From Oscarella lobularis (Eukaryota > Porifera > Homoscleromorpha > Homosclerophorida > Oscarellidae): DNA of 64,000 bases. This document shows, piece by piece, positions 35,703-49,864 of this stretch. Within the stretch, counting starts at the first letter, position 1. The number at the start of each line of letters is the position of its first letter. The notes below the pieces were generated by a model, which did not search any database, was not told the origin of the DNA, and saw only the letters and a program-made list of their open reading frames with translations. The position numbers were made by a program, and so were the translations under genes. Location of the stretch: contig NC_089177.1 in the NCBI RefSeq assembly GCF_947507565.1, positions 618,648 to 682,647 of the forward strand, in the 5' to 3' direction.

Positions 35703-35857
35703 TTCTGACGAAAAAACACCACCCTTCTCTTCTTTCGCAAACGCTTAGAGCGCGTTAGCCACAGAATTTAAATGTCTAAAAATATTACCGCAAACATAAT
35801 TGATGCTATCGATGATTACTAAACAGTCACAGAATAAAAAAAATTATATAAGTGCTA

Positions 35858-38800
35858 CTATACGTCTAGAGACTCCTTTTCCTGCGGCTTGCTTGGAGTT
35901 GACGTCCCATTGGATCGATGATGCTTGTTCCCCTTCCACATGAGAGTCGATCCAATGCACAGAACCGATTGCCCAGTCGCAGGTTTTCCGTCTTCTTCAA
36001 GAGGCAGCTCAATCAAAAACGAACAAACAGCAGGAGTAGGAGAGCCCATTTTACAAGTTTCCCTACAAATAGGATACACCTAAACAGAAGAGAAAGATAT
36101 AAGTGAAGAAGAAACAGCTGCACACGCAAAAGTATCACATTCGAAGTTTGCTCGTTTAGCAGCAGTTTGATTTTGCCAAAAGGCCTCTTGGCCATCATTT
36201 CCAACTCGACCTCTCGTTCCTAAAGTAAGCACGTTGGCAGATTTAGTTCCCATCAGCTGTCACTTACTCTTCTCGCAACGTGTCGATTGTATTTTCCTCT
36301 GATTTTGTACACCAAGGCAGCCAAAAGCAGCAGAGCGAAAAAGCAGCTAAATCATTCTCATTTAGTGATTGCCATACCGGCCAAAACGTTTCAAACGCAC
36401 CCAAAAAAACTCAAGAAAAAGTCGGCCAGAGCCAAAGAGGTAGTAGGCACCGCTAGTCCGATCTGTATATGTAAAGGGTAAAGACTAAAGTATAACTCGC
36501 TTATGTATACTAATTATACTTCAAAGGAATATGGCAGGGTGAAACTTTCGACTCGAACGTACACGTAGGACTTGTCGGTGATGTTTTTGATGTCGTTCGA
36601 GTTTAATCTTCGACTGATTGAGTTCGTCGTATTCCATCTTTCAATGAGCGTAGCTGAGTCAGGATTGTCTAAACAATGCAAGTCACGTTGACCTCTCTAG
36701 CCACTTGATACCTCCTTTCACCTCGATCGGAGTAAAAGATGCTGACGACTGCAAGTTCGCTGGTCTTGTTTTCGAAAACAAAACGAAGAGACGAGGACTA
36801 AAACATCACAAAATAATATTAGATGCTATGCCAATTCTCTAATTATAATGACAAACATTCGATGCATACCCCTCGTGAACTTACGGATATTTTTCGATTA
36901 AAATACGCCGATCTGAAAGGAGCATTGGCCGGAATTTCAAAAACATATTTACGATCCTGACTTAAATCGTCTGAAAAAAAAGATAAAAATACGCCCTAGT
37001 TGAAAAGAAAAACGTACAATAGCAGAAGCCTCGCTTGAAAGCCAAGCTCAGTGACGTCGATAGACAGCTAAAATAAAATGACTTTTAAACGCGTCAAAAG
37101 AGAGAGAGTCTGCTGTGTTCACACCGATCGCAAGTTTTTCCGGCAAGACCGAGCGAATTACAGTCGCAGAAGCCAGTGCGATGATGGCACGTGTCTCCTT
37201 TGCCGTTGCATTCGCATCCTAGTACAACAAATACGTTTAAAAAAGGTGTTGCCAGTAGAACTTCACACGTTCGCATTTTCCGCCGTTTCTCGCATCGCCG
37301 TAGAAAAAGGCCTCGCACATTTCGCAGCGAATACCTCAAAAAAGAAAAAAATCCCAGCAGACTATCAAAAAATCAACCGCATATATTTACCCGTCGTATT
37401 CCCAGTGCAATTGACGCACCGAGACTGATTGTCACAGGTTGCGTGACCGTTGCATTGACACGCTACAACAAAAAAAAAACAGTCGACGATTCACATGCAA
37501 AGCCTTAGCTACTTACCAGGACAAGCAGACGTAAAATAAATCCAATTTTCACTGAGACAAGGCTGATACACCGTCTCGTTTGCAGGTTCAGTAGCGGCTA
37601 TCGACGCCGGAACCATAGTAGAAGCGGTTCCGTTCACGGTAACGTTCGGTGTCGATGTAGGTGACGTTGGAACGACGTCTGGAAGGAGAAACGAATAGGA
37701 AGGCAAGGTGAATTTATCGGCAGAAGGTGGTGGAATCGAGCCGCGGCTTCCTCCGTATCGACAACTTCCGCTACCCGTCATCGAGCGGTCGTCGCACCAG
37801 CCACAGGATACGTCGGACAGGCAATCAGAACACGACTTGTAATCCTCGCAAGAGTCTAAGCACGAGACAACGTGAAAATCGACGGTGTGCAGGTATTAAA
37901 TGTGAACCTGCGCACTCTCTGCTTCCACTGGCTATCCAGTCGTAGCACTGCCCATATGGAAACGTAGGAACGTGAAGGTTTCCACCGGTGCACAGTTTTC
38001 GCGAAGGGCACCAGATGCACGTCAGTCCAAGTCCAGAGCGCGAACATTCGCTACACGTACTCGCTGCGGGACAGACAACACTACAAGATCCTACAGAGAG
38101 GAAGAAACGCTCAAAAACTTTCGGAGCTTTCTATTCTACACGTACGTCTGGATCCGTAGACGCATTGAGTAGTAGAGCTGTTTACTGGGGGAAACTCTGC
38201 TGTGCAGAGACTTTGATTAGTCGTCTAAATCGGATGATTATATCAAATATGTGCAAGCGACTTCGTATTTGCTCACCTTTCTATTGCAGGAATTCGCCGA
38301 GTCCGACGAGTTCCGTTCCAAACACAGACCCTTTGATTCGCACCAATGGCACTGAACGTTTGCCAAGCAATCGCTGCAGCCGCGCAAACGCTGACAGTTG
38401 GGCGGCGCAGAATTGCTATGGCAGATACTGGAGTCCTCGAGGCAGGCGGAGAGAAGGGAATTCCAGACGCAGCTCTCGTCGCCGCCGCCAGTCGTAGCCT
38501 TGCACTCGCCTTCACTCAAAAATCCACATTCAACTGAGAAAACGAAAAAAATATATCGGGAGGTCAGCAGATATATATAATTTAAAATACCTTCAGATCG
38601 ATACTGAAACAGGTCCTTGAGCGTAACTCCATCGAATCCCCCAAATACGTGCATCGTGTCGTTATAGACGAATGCCGAATGTCCGTACCTCTCGCGCAAC
38701 AACAAAGGAACATCTTTCCACGATCTACACACTAAGCAAAAAAAGTCAAGCAGCGCTTAAACGTTGCCCTCTCTCTGTCTCACTCGTGTCGTATAGAAGT

Positions 38801-40666
38801 AGGGTGTCCGCGTAACACGACGGAGTCGAACAGAGAGTCTCGCCCTTGTTTCCACCGAAGATAATCATCACGCGCCCGAGCATGACGCCCGTGTGCAAGT
38901 ATCGAGCCGAATCGCTTCGCCCAAGCGACAACCTAAAAAAAGTCAAATTATTATTTAATTATTTAATCCATTTCTCGTTCACCAGAGACGCTGATTAGGA
39001 TCGTAGGCAAACAATTCATTCGACGTGGCTCCGACGTTTGAGTTGCTCGCTCGGTATCCGCCGTAAACGTAGATCAAACCGTCGCGACTGTTGTAGACGC
39101 TCGAGTGCCCCATCGAACCCGTCACTCGAGCGCCATTGGTTTTAACATGAATCCAGACGTTTGTATCTACACAAAGGGATCGTAACGCTTTCATATCACT
39201 TATTTTTACTCACCTAGGTTATATTCTTGAACTGCGTCGACGAAGCCGAATTGCAGGCTCAGGCCAAAAATGACGATCATCTTATTTTCGACTAGTGTTG
39301 CCGTGTGACCGGTTACGTTTATCAACGGCGACGAGTCGTTGGTTTCGCGAGGAATAAGAAAAGTCCATTCGGAGATTTCCGCGTCGTACTTCCAAAGTTC
39401 GTCGGTGGGCCGACTATTGATGCTTCCACCGAAAACGTACATGAAATTATCATAGAAGACGGCTGAGTGACCGTAACGGTAGTCCGGATGAGGCAGAGAC
39501 AAATTGAAAGGAACCGTAGACAAGAACCCGTCCACCAAACTCCAGCTATAAGAGAAACTCAAAAGATATAGCCTTTTTTCAGAATAACGTTACCGGATGA
39601 AGAGTTGATTCGGATCCGTCGGCTCAAAAACGTATCCTCCCAAGATCCAAAGCGAATTATTATATATTGCGGATGAATGCGAAGCTCGACCCAGTGTATC
39701 CAATTGCACCGATTCGCTCCAAACGCCGTGGCTACAATTTCCTGTACACACTTCCGAAGAAACAAGGGAAGTAGAATTGTAGTCTCCGTCGCAGTCGCCA
39801 GGACAAATCCTTAGTTACAATAAAAGAAAGGCTCCAAGAGCTTCATCAGACTGACTCACCTGTACGTAATATTAAAACCGGACAATGTTACGAGAACGTC
39901 GCTATAGAAATAGAGAAGAGCCGATCCAGACGTTGCAAGAAATTCGCGCCCAGAACAATTTTCATCAGAAGAACTCGTCGTATTGGTTGAGTGCAGAGAT
40001 CCACTACACAAACAAAAAAATATTATCAATTGAAGAAGATGAATTTGACGCCTGTGAAACCTGAGTGAAGCGATTAACGGAGCGTTAACGGAGTCCCCGT
40101 CAAAAATGTAAAGGCGGTCCCAATTGCATTCAATAGCAAAGTCATTCAAACGAAGTGCTATCGACCCATTCGCTCTGAAATAATAATAAAAAAAGGTGTT
40201 GACTTGACAAATAGCAGCTCTATTCGCCAATTTTATTTTTGGCAAAGAATAAAGCTCACAACCGCGCACTTTTATTTTACGCGAATGACGTACATGCTTC
40301 GGCGCTGGCGCTTTACCTTTCGGTTTCGATGATCCAAGAGCATTTCTTCTGCTCGTCGTAGTCGCCTGGACCGTCGAGCAGAAATCCGCTCTCGTTTGCG
40401 TGTATCCTGTCAGAAACAAACGTTCCCGATTCGATATATCGCTTTTCGGATGCCCCGGCTGACTTTATTCGGCCGCCGCACTGATCGCAACACGGTCCCG
40501 TCCATCCCAGCGAACAGAGACACGTCGAATTCGTTGACAAAGCGCCTCGATAGCAATGCCGCGACGCGCAGACGACATCGGACGATTCTGAAACGTCAAA
40601 CGGTACGAGACAACACAGGAAAATCCAGGTGGATAAGTGAAAGCCACGAAAATAGTCGCGACGCAT
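35858..40666 (-). CDS. ATRN: Attractin-family type I membrane protein
   Basis: This is a large extracellular protein of the attractin/ATRNL/mahogany group; these act in melanocortin signalling and, with MGRN1-like E3 ligases, in receptor turnover. The ATG at 40666 gives a good signal peptide (FHLSTWIFLCCLVPF); an in-frame ATG 17 codons upstream (40717) is also possible. In order: EGF-like CLCSLGWTGPCCDQC, a CUB domain, a six-blade kelch region (YGHSAVFYDNFMYVFGG, GLIYVYGG, YGHSAFVYNDTMHVFGG), PSI modules (CSDCLANVQCHWC; CSDCLSDVSCGWCDD), laminin-type EGF (CECNGKGDTCHHRTGFCDC), a membrane segment (FALLLLAALVYKI, about 36300-36350) and a cytosolic tail with the family motif MAKRPFGKI. The C-terminal QSVLCIGSTL region also matches attractin. 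Confidence 0.93.
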
Positions 40667-41048
40667 CACTTCTTTCCCCAATGGACCATAGACTACGGGA
40701 TACAGGGAAGTTATCATATAAGGAGCGTCGGGGCGTCGTCACTCAGCACGTGACCAATAAGAAATATTCGCATTGCGCAATTTATGTACACCCACGGTAT
40801 CGACCGTCTACTTCTCGTACAGGTGGCAAAGTGCATGCAAAATAAAAAAGGAGATACTTGATACCTTCCAACCTAAAACGAAAAGACCCAACATGATGAC
40901 AGTTTAAAAGAAAATTAATTATTAATAATAATAATGCACAATGAACGCTGAAGTAAAAGTAGAACTAGGAATGGTTTCAGAAACTAAAGCAGGCATTCGA
41001 CTGCCCTGTACAGAGAGACAGAGAGCAGAGAGAGCGCTTGGCGTTGGA
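40667..41048. other. Gap between attractin and GRK genes
   Basis: Apart from a TAATAATAA run (40915-40935), I see nothing beyond expected promoter and 3' UTR sequence. Confidence 0.5.
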
Positions 41049-43749
<2,701 letters not shown>

Positions 43750-44022
43750 CCCTGACGCCTTCGATCGCGGGATTTCTACAACAAACCGTTCATGGTATTT
43801 TTCTTTCTATCCGGGAGAATGAGATCACGTCATGCGTTAATTAGATTGCGAATACATTTCCTTTCCGGTGTAAAGCCTTTTATAAGTTTTGCAAAATGAA
43901 AGCCTATTTGAAACCTACTGGAGGAGATTGTGTCAGATAGAAGTTTCGCCGAAAATTGAGTTACACACTTTGCATCGCACATAACGCACGTTAGACGCAA
44001 ACCTACAGAAATTCCCGCAGAA
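43750..44022. promoter_or_regulatory. Divergent promoter region, GRK / ROMO1
   Basis: 273 bp separate the two ATGs. No clear core element is visible. Confidence 0.35.
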
Positions 44023-44265
44023 ATGCCGGTTCAACAAGGACGCAGCGGTGGTCAATCAGGCGTCAGCTGCTTTCAAAAGATAAAGTACGGCGGTCTCATG
44101 GGTTTCTCAATCGGCCTCGCTTCGGGCGCCCTATTCGGAGGCTTCACGGCCCTGCGATACGGCCTCCGCGGACGAGAATTGATTTCGAACATGGGCAAGA
44201 TCATGGTGCAGAGCGGAGGAACGTTCGGCGTGTTCATGTGCATCGGTTCGGCAATACGTTGTTGA
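44023..44265 (+). CDS. ROMO1: Reactive oxygen species modulator 1 (ROMO1/Mgr2 family), 80 aa
   Basis: This is a small inner-mitochondrial-membrane protein of the ROMO1/Mgr2 family; it supports TIM23 presequence import and OPA1/YME1L homeostasis. It is uninterrupted, one of the few single-exon genes here. It starts MPVQQGRSGGQSGVSCF and then has two glycine-rich helices (GGLMGFSIGLASGALFGG and GGTFGVFMCIGSAIRC). The conserved GLRGRELISNMGKIMVQSGG loop lies between them. The length of 80 residues matches the family (79). AATAAA begins immediately after the stop. Confidence 0.97.
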   Translation: MPVQQGRSGGQSGVSCFQKIKYGGLMGFSIGLASGALFGGFTALRYGLRGRELISNMGKIMVQSGGTFGVFMCIGSAIRC

Positions 44266-44271
44266 AATAAA
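44266..44271 (+). terminator. Poly(A) signal abutting the ROMO1 stop codon
   Basis: AATAAA follows the TGA with no gap; the converging CFAP206 stop is only 65 bp from the ROMO1 stop, leaving little room for another signal. Confidence 0.6.
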
Positions 44272-44330
44272 AAACAAATCGTAGAACAGATGCACGTGAC
44301 CAATTGTAGCACTATATTATAGAAACACTT

Positions 44331-47038
44331 TCAGTGATTCTTGGGCTCGTAGTCATCCGCTATTTGGTGAGTATCGACGTCCATAGTCAAATCGACGTCA
44401 ATCATTTTCGTTTGACCGGGCGGGCCTCCGCGAAGTCCTGCTAGGTATCTTGACGGCGTTGGCACGCTCGTGTGCTTTGCGCGTTTTGTTTGAATCTCCA
44501 CTTCCCTGTGAAAGAAATCGCATTTTTTAATTAATCTAATGTGAATGAGCTACAGTATTAGGAAATCCATACTTTGGTAGATAGACTTGCGTTTCCATGT
44601 CGCGTCTGTGATGGCTCAGGTCAGTCTGCGCTGAGTGAGTGACCTTTGTTCGTAAATTTGCCTATAAAGAAAGAAAGAAGGCATCTCTTCGTCTTCTGGA
44701 CCGTGCTTTGCTGACTGACTAGCTTTATGGCTTTGCGTCTCAATTCCCATTCGTTCCACTCGTACGATTTGACCATGTTTACTTCGAGCGGGTGAACTTC
44801 GGTTTGGACGCCGGCATCGCATCGCGTCACCGGTTTCTTGACCAGTTTCTTCGAACGTCTCTCGCCACTGTACGGAGTGATGGCGGCAAACTGAGCGTGG
44901 AGTTCGAGCAGCTGGATCAATTCAGGTGACGCTTTGGCCACGTCTATCACGCCAGATATGTATCTAAAAGCGTGGTACTATGACACGAGCTCAAACCAGT
45001 CAATACCACCAACTCACAGTTCAGGGTTAGAGGCAAACTTTTCAGCAGCTTCCTTAGACGAAAAGCAGTAGTACTTCTCCTTGTATCTCAAGACGCCAAT
45101 GTTGGGATTGCTTGGAAGGAGAAGGCGATCGTAGGCAGCAACGGAGAAACTGCAGAAGCCCTTTCAAAAACAGGTGATCCTGTTGCTTCAGAATGTAGTG
45201 TCCGTGTACCTTGTATTCGAAAGGGAGATGTTCGAAGTCTCTCGTCGTTTCTGGATAGTGCCATTCGAGTTTTCTGTAAGCTGTTCGATCAATGCGATCT
45301 TTGGCTTTCATGCTCTAGAAAGAGGAAAGAGCTGAATTGCTTATGAAATGAATGCTCTCATTCTTGTCTACCTTTGTCACTCGTTCTTGATCTGTTAGAA
45401 TTATTACATTTGCCAGTAACGGTTCCAGCACGTCGTCAGTCATTTTAGCACTATGGATCTGTTCCAGAGATTATAAAAGCGTGTCTCTACATGTAGCATC
45501 CAACGCACGCACTTTCGTAAATGGGTCCAAGTTGGCCAATATGTTGCTCAGAACGCTCAGTAAGACCATCTCATCCTGAAATCCGGTCCATAGATCAGAT
45601 AGATCCACAAACAATGGCTAAGACACTATGATATGAGAAAAGCAAACGTGACTAGGCATCCTACATAGACATGAGCTGTGGGAACTGCTGTTTTAGATTG
45701 AACCGTTTCCTTCAGACTTTGCATCTTTTCTCGAAACTCCGCTTCAAACAACCTCACTTTCTCAGCAGAAACAACGACGTCATTCTATAGAGAGTCAGTT
45801 GCACACCCAGGTACTTATGTTTCCCCATACCATAAGAATACGAAGAAAAACTTCGTGTTGCCTGCAATTGATCTGAGCTTGTTTTATAAACTCCAGTGGT
45901 ATTTCATCTCGATATCCAATGCCAGTTGCTTTTTCAATAATAGCTGAAAATAATGGCGGATTAATTACAAAGGCTCAAACATGCATAATAACCTACCTGT
46001 GTATTTGAACACCAGCTGCGTTGTCCTGTGAAGTTCAACGTCAATGTTTCGCTCTGTAGCCGGAATTGCTTCACTCAAAATCGCCAGTACTGTCAGTAAA
46101 TAATGCAATGCATCTCTGGTCAAATTGACAGAAGAAATCGTACAATCGTCAATTCCCTGTCCGCCTTTTCCCGCATTTCGGTTAAAGAGACGAATTCCGG
46201 TCATAATTTGAGTCAGCTCCTTTAGCTGCTTCTCCTTGTCAGGTTTCGTCAAATGAAGAAAATTCCCCAGTTCAGTTTGAGGAAAAACGCTCTGCAAGGC
46301 AGCTGTAGAGGAAACATCCATGCAACATGCACAACAAGAAAGGAAATAGAATTCTAAATACCAGTCGCTTCCCTAACAACAGAAATATCCGTAGGTGATC
46401 CAAGACCTGACCTTAGCAGAGCACACGACACAATTTTTCTGTATAGTGCTACAGACAACAAGAAGATGTTTCGTACGCTTGACTAACGTTTCTGCTACCT
46501 TCAAATTCATCCCGTGTTCTTGCACGACTATCGGTGATGTCTCTCACCACCGGTTGAAGCCGAGACTCAAGGACGCGCTTGTGCTCCTCAAGAAACTCGT
46601 CTAATCGCAGTTTTTTTTCAATTATCATTATTACATAAATTCATATGCGTGAAGTACTCACCCCTACTGGTGTAATTCATGTCAAAATAGACCTGCATTT
46701 TTATTGTTTCGAGTGACGGCGACTCCGTGTCCATCAATTTCTCGACGCACATCTGAGGAGAGGAAATCATTTTTACAGCATGCTGGAAATTGTTTCTTGC
46801 CTCTATTAGTTTCTGCACGTCGTCTTTCGTCAACGATCGATCGACGTTAAAGCCATTATCAGGATCAAGAACGACAGCTTTGACCTGGGAGCATCAAGTA
46901 GAGCCAGGGATCGTCTGCTTCGGGGCTCACCATAAAGGCAACGAGCGTTTCTGACACGGCGTGACCTTTACCAGAGCATTCCTGCGAGATTTCGCGTATT
47001 ATGCTCTTGATGACGCTTTCGGCTTGAGCTCGCGACAT
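44331..47038 (-). CDS. CFAP206: Cilia- and flagella-associated protein 206
   Basis: CFAP206 is an axonemal protein at the base of radial spoke 2 that supports ciliary beating. The ATG at 47038 begins MSRAQAESVIKSIIREI, matching the family's first helix, then SETLVAFM and VKAVVLDPDNGFNVDR. Later exons give SLETIKMQVYFDMNYTSR, EFLEEHKRVLESRLQPVVRD, AALQSVFPQTELGNFL, ITGIRLFNRNAGKGGQGIDD-type sequence, KLEWHYPETTRDFEHL, NIGVLRYKEKYYCFSSKEAA and the hallmark KSYEWNEWELRRKAIKL. The end has YLAGLRGGPPGQTK, with the stop at 44331. About 600 residues, normal for the family. Its presence implies motile cilia in the organism. Confidence 0.97.
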
Positions 47039-47440
47039 CTTCTGTTATGAGGGACTGGTTTGAGCGTGGTTCCTATGGTGATTGGACATGACCACCGATC
47101 ACATGACCTACCCGGACTACATCTCTGGAGCCTGGAGGACTCCCAACTCGGCCGGCCACTCGGCTGAGCCAGCAGCAGCGGAGAGGTATTGTTTTCGCGT
47201 AGTTAGGTCTCGACGCGACACCGATGGCGTGGCACGCCTCTTAGGATGCTAGGGTTCTAGCATCCATGCTCTTAGTTGTCGATGTCAAAGCGCTTCGGCG
47301 CTTCTTCTCTCGCTCTCCCGTACACCTGTGAATTTCTCGCGGTACACCGATTAGGGGGGACCCTCAGTTTAGTTTAGCGTGTCAGACAGCAGACAGACAA
47401 AACAGACAAAAAAAACCCATGCTCGTTCTTTTTTGGAGGT
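47039..47440. other. Gap between CFAP206 and the BPHL-like gene
   Basis: I see no gene. It should hold the CFAP206 promoter and the 3' UTR of the hydrolase gene. Confidence 0.45.
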
Positions 47441-48328
47441 TCAGTGCATGAACTCAGCGATCGTGGCATTGAACCGATCCGATGACGTAAAGTGAAAATT
47501 ATGGGGACCACGGAATTCCGCGTAGCGAACAGGCGAACAGATATTTCGCCTGATGAACTCGGCGTTATGCCCGGGAATGAGAGTATCGTCGCTTCCGTGC
47601 AAGACAAACGTCGGACATTTGATTTCGGGCAAGTCGTTCACGCAAATATCCCCCTTTCGCTCGCGCAGGATGACGCGAGCACCGCGAATCCAAGTCGACC
47701 ACAAATGCTGCGAAACTTCGATAGGGTAAAATTTGGCAAGACGGCGCAAAGTGGCCGGTTTCCACGTTGAGACGTGCTCTATAGCAGCAGTCTTGTCGAT
47801 GAACGCTTGATCGACGTAAGGCAGAGCGCCCCAGACCATGAGCTTTTCTACGCACTGAGCTCTCATTGCGGCAAGTATTAGTGCGACGCTACCGCCAAGA
47901 CACCAACCCGCAACCGAATACCTATTTATTTTCAATGAATCCATCAGAGAAGCGACGTCGTCGGCGTCTTGGTGATAGAAATTTGCCGACGGTTTTCTTT
48001 CCGGTGGACGAGATTTGCCGAATCCTCGAAGGTCGACGGCGATCATGTCGAATTTTTCTTGAAGCGCGGGTGATTGGAGTTGGCTTTCGAAATGGAGTAG
48101 GCCGGCGCCGACGCCGCCGTGAAGGAATAGTAGCGCCCGTTTGCCTTTTCCTGATCTGTAGTAATGAAGATTAGCGCCGTTTGCCATGGCAAACGAACTA
48201 GTGAGGCTCGTTGGCGGCGGCTGTTGCTGCGGCGGGGTTTGTGGGATTATTTGGCCGGCTGCTGTGCTCAGTAGACGCACGTGCCGAAAAGCTCGATATA
48301 ATTGGAACAAACTCCTGTACGCATTCAT
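47441..48328 (-). CDS. BPHL: Alpha/beta hydrolase, BPHL (valacyclovir hydrolase)-like, with Cys nucleophile
   Basis: This is a single-exon alpha/beta-hydrolase of the biphenyl hydrolase-like family, whose animal members hydrolyse amino-acid esters and homocysteine thiolactone in mitochondria. The ATG at 48328 gives MNAYRSLFQLYRAFRHVR, a basic, arginine-rich leader that could target mitochondria. The fold signals are all present: LLFLHGGVGAG (oxyanion region), VDLRGFGKSRPPERK, the nucleophile elbow AGWCLGGSVAL, MVWGALPYVD, VLHGSDDTLIPGHNAEFI (catalytic Asp) and FRGPHNFHF (catalytic His). In the elbow, the expected Ser (GWSDGG in the human protein) is Cys (TGT, 47900-47902). The Asp and His are kept, so a cysteine hydrolase like dienelactone hydrolase is possible, or a changed or lost activity. 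Confidence 0.9.
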   Translation of the reverse strand: MNAYRSLFQLYRAFRHVRLLSTAAGQIIPQTPPQQQPPPTSLTSSFAMANGANLHYYRSGKGKRALLFLHGGVGAGLLHFESQLQSPALQEKFDMIAVDLRGFGKSRPPERKPSANFYHQDADDVASLMDSLKINRYSVAGWCLGGSVALILAAMRAQCVEKLMVWGALPYVDQAFIDKTAAIEHVSTWKPATLRRLAKFYPIEVSQHLWSTWIRGARVILRERKGDICVNDLPEIKCPTFVLHGSDDTLIPGHNAEFIRRNICSPVRYAEFRGPHNFHFTSSDRFNATIAEFMH

Positions 48329-48560
48329 ATTTATCCCTAAAAACAAACAGACCGGTAGAGACTGCTAAGCTTCCTCGATATTGACACCCTCTCTAGCCTC
48401 CGCTAATCGCTACTTCAACAGCTCAATAGTGAATTTGAGAAGACTCTATGATGTAAGTACTAAACCCGGTTTGAGTGTCTATAACAAGGCACCGCATGAA
48501 ACTACACGATGATATAAGCATTTAGCGCCTCTCATTTTTAATGAATTAACTCCTTCAACT

Positions 48561-48693
48561 CTGATTGGTCAATTACAGATTGCACGCTTCCGAATGTTGA
48601 TATTCGGACGAACTAGTAATAATTTTATGCAGACCAAGGAAGTGTGTAACATCCTACTTGTGACGTCACGGTGTTTTGACCTTACGACACATA
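48561..48693 (+). repeat. Tandem repeat unit 1 (about 117-130 bp), left of the MITE
   Basis: It starts GATTGGTCAAT...ACGCTTCCGAATGTTGA and ends TTACGACACATA. The block from CGCTTCCGAATG to ACGACACATA is about 90% identical to 49091-49207. Confidence 0.85.
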
Positions 48694-49086
48694 CCGTAAA
48701 CTACCGAGTAAACGCCCACACCCGAGCTAGCGCCCACCCCCCCTTTTAGCTCCAAAATAGTGTACAGGGTCAGTTACACTCTTTGTAAACGCCCACCCAA
48801 ACACGGAACAATGCATCAGTCGCGCACCTGCAGATGGCTAAACAACACGCATCGTACGACGTTTCCTTCAAATGTAGTGGCACAAAAAGCACGGAAAAAC
48901 GTTTCGAAGATTATCTCTTAAAGTTTACGTTTCATTGCAGTGCCGGGTCCCTGAATATATCAGTGTTTTCAACACATGGGCGTTTACTCTGTGAAAAGTT
49001 TGCACAAACACATAGTAAGCGCCCACCCCCCTTTTCTGGACGAAAGTTCTACAAACGCCCATGGGCGTTTACTCGGTAGTTTACGG
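48694..49086. mobile_element. MITE, Tc1/mariner-like, 393 bp, with 25-bp perfect terminal inverted repeats
   Basis: The 25 bases at 48694-48718 (CCGTAAACTACCGAG...) are the exact reverse complement of 49062-49086. Both ends are flanked by TA (48692-48693 and 49087-49088), the target-site duplication typical of Tc1/mariner elements. The interior carries several copies of an ACGCCCACC-type motif (48711, 48731, 48786, 49018, 49053) and no transposase frame. The element is therefore non-autonomous. It is inserted exactly at a TA in the surrounding tandem repeat. Confidence 0.9.
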
Positions 49087-49088
49087 TA

Positions 49089-49210
49089 CTGTACGCTTCC
49101 GAATGTTGATCTTCGGACGAATTAGTAATGATTTTATGCAGACCAAGGAAGTGTATAACATCCTACTTGTGACGACGTCACGGTGTGTTGACCTTACGAC
49201 ACATACTGTA
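49089..49210 (+). repeat. Tandem repeat unit 2 (117 bp), right of the MITE
   Basis: It runs from GTACGCTTCCGAATG to CGACACATACT, and the sequence then begins a third, truncated unit (GTACGCTTCG at 49208). It repeats 48583-48691 closely, with one extra ACG within the GTGACGACGTCACGG palindrome. Confidence 0.85.
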
Positions 49211-49518
49211 CGCTTCGTCGATGGAGGAATGATTTTCAAATTCGAGTTATTTCTAGCAACACGATCTAATAACTTCAACTTGTAGACGACTCGGAGGCAG
49301 GAAGCAGAAATTTGGGGTATTGACACCCTAGCTACCTGAAGCCAACGCTCAAACCGGGCTTGGTATTTGCGTTTCCTTCTAGCTGTTGTGGGATATGCAG
49401 ACTTACCTTCAGTTGCCACTGGTCTGTGAGATTGACCGATCTTCTATTCGTGTCTGAAGAGCTCAAGGTTATAAGGCACTACTTAGAATGAGTTGGCTCA
49501 TATAGAAGGCTCTTTGAC

Positions 49519-49735
49519 TCTGATTGGTCAATCACAGACTGTGGTCAATCACAGACTCCCGAATGTTGATTTTATCTGGATACCGTGTGGGAACGGCTAA
49601 AATGTTTAGTATTTAGCGTCTGTCATTCTTTTTTTTTGCGGGACATGCAGAATTACCTTTATATATAGAAGGCACTCCTTTGATTTTGATTGGTCAATCA
49701 CAAATTGCACGCTTCCAAATGTTAATTGTGGTTCG
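49519..49735 (+). repeat. Two further diverged copies of the GATTGGTCAATCAC repeat
   Basis: Copies near 49519 and 49687 share TGATTGGTCAATCACA..., and also the CCGAATGTTGAT or CCAAATGTTAAT block seen at 48561 and 49091. The dispersed family is therefore at least four copies in 1.2 kb. Confidence 0.75.
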
Positions 49736-49864
49736 GACGCGAAGTTGGCAATTATTTGTGCGGGAGTACGTATTACGCACGTGCTGTCACATCCTAGGGA
49801 AGAAAGTCGTCAAATGACGTCAATGACTCGGATGCTAGCGATGATTGTGTCCTAGAAATCGAGA

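Larger units (their letters stand above)
48329..49864. other. Repeat-rich intergenic region
   Basis: No gene is visible. The region holds a small tandem repeat interrupted by a MITE, plus several scattered copies of a GATTGGTCAAT-containing motif. The open frames at 48834-49419 lie inside these repeats and are not convincing. Confidence 0.7.

Noticed and set aside
48834-49419. Open frames within the MITE and neighbouring repeats
   Set aside because: They lie inside repeats with terminal inverted repeats and show no transposase motif (no DDE signature).
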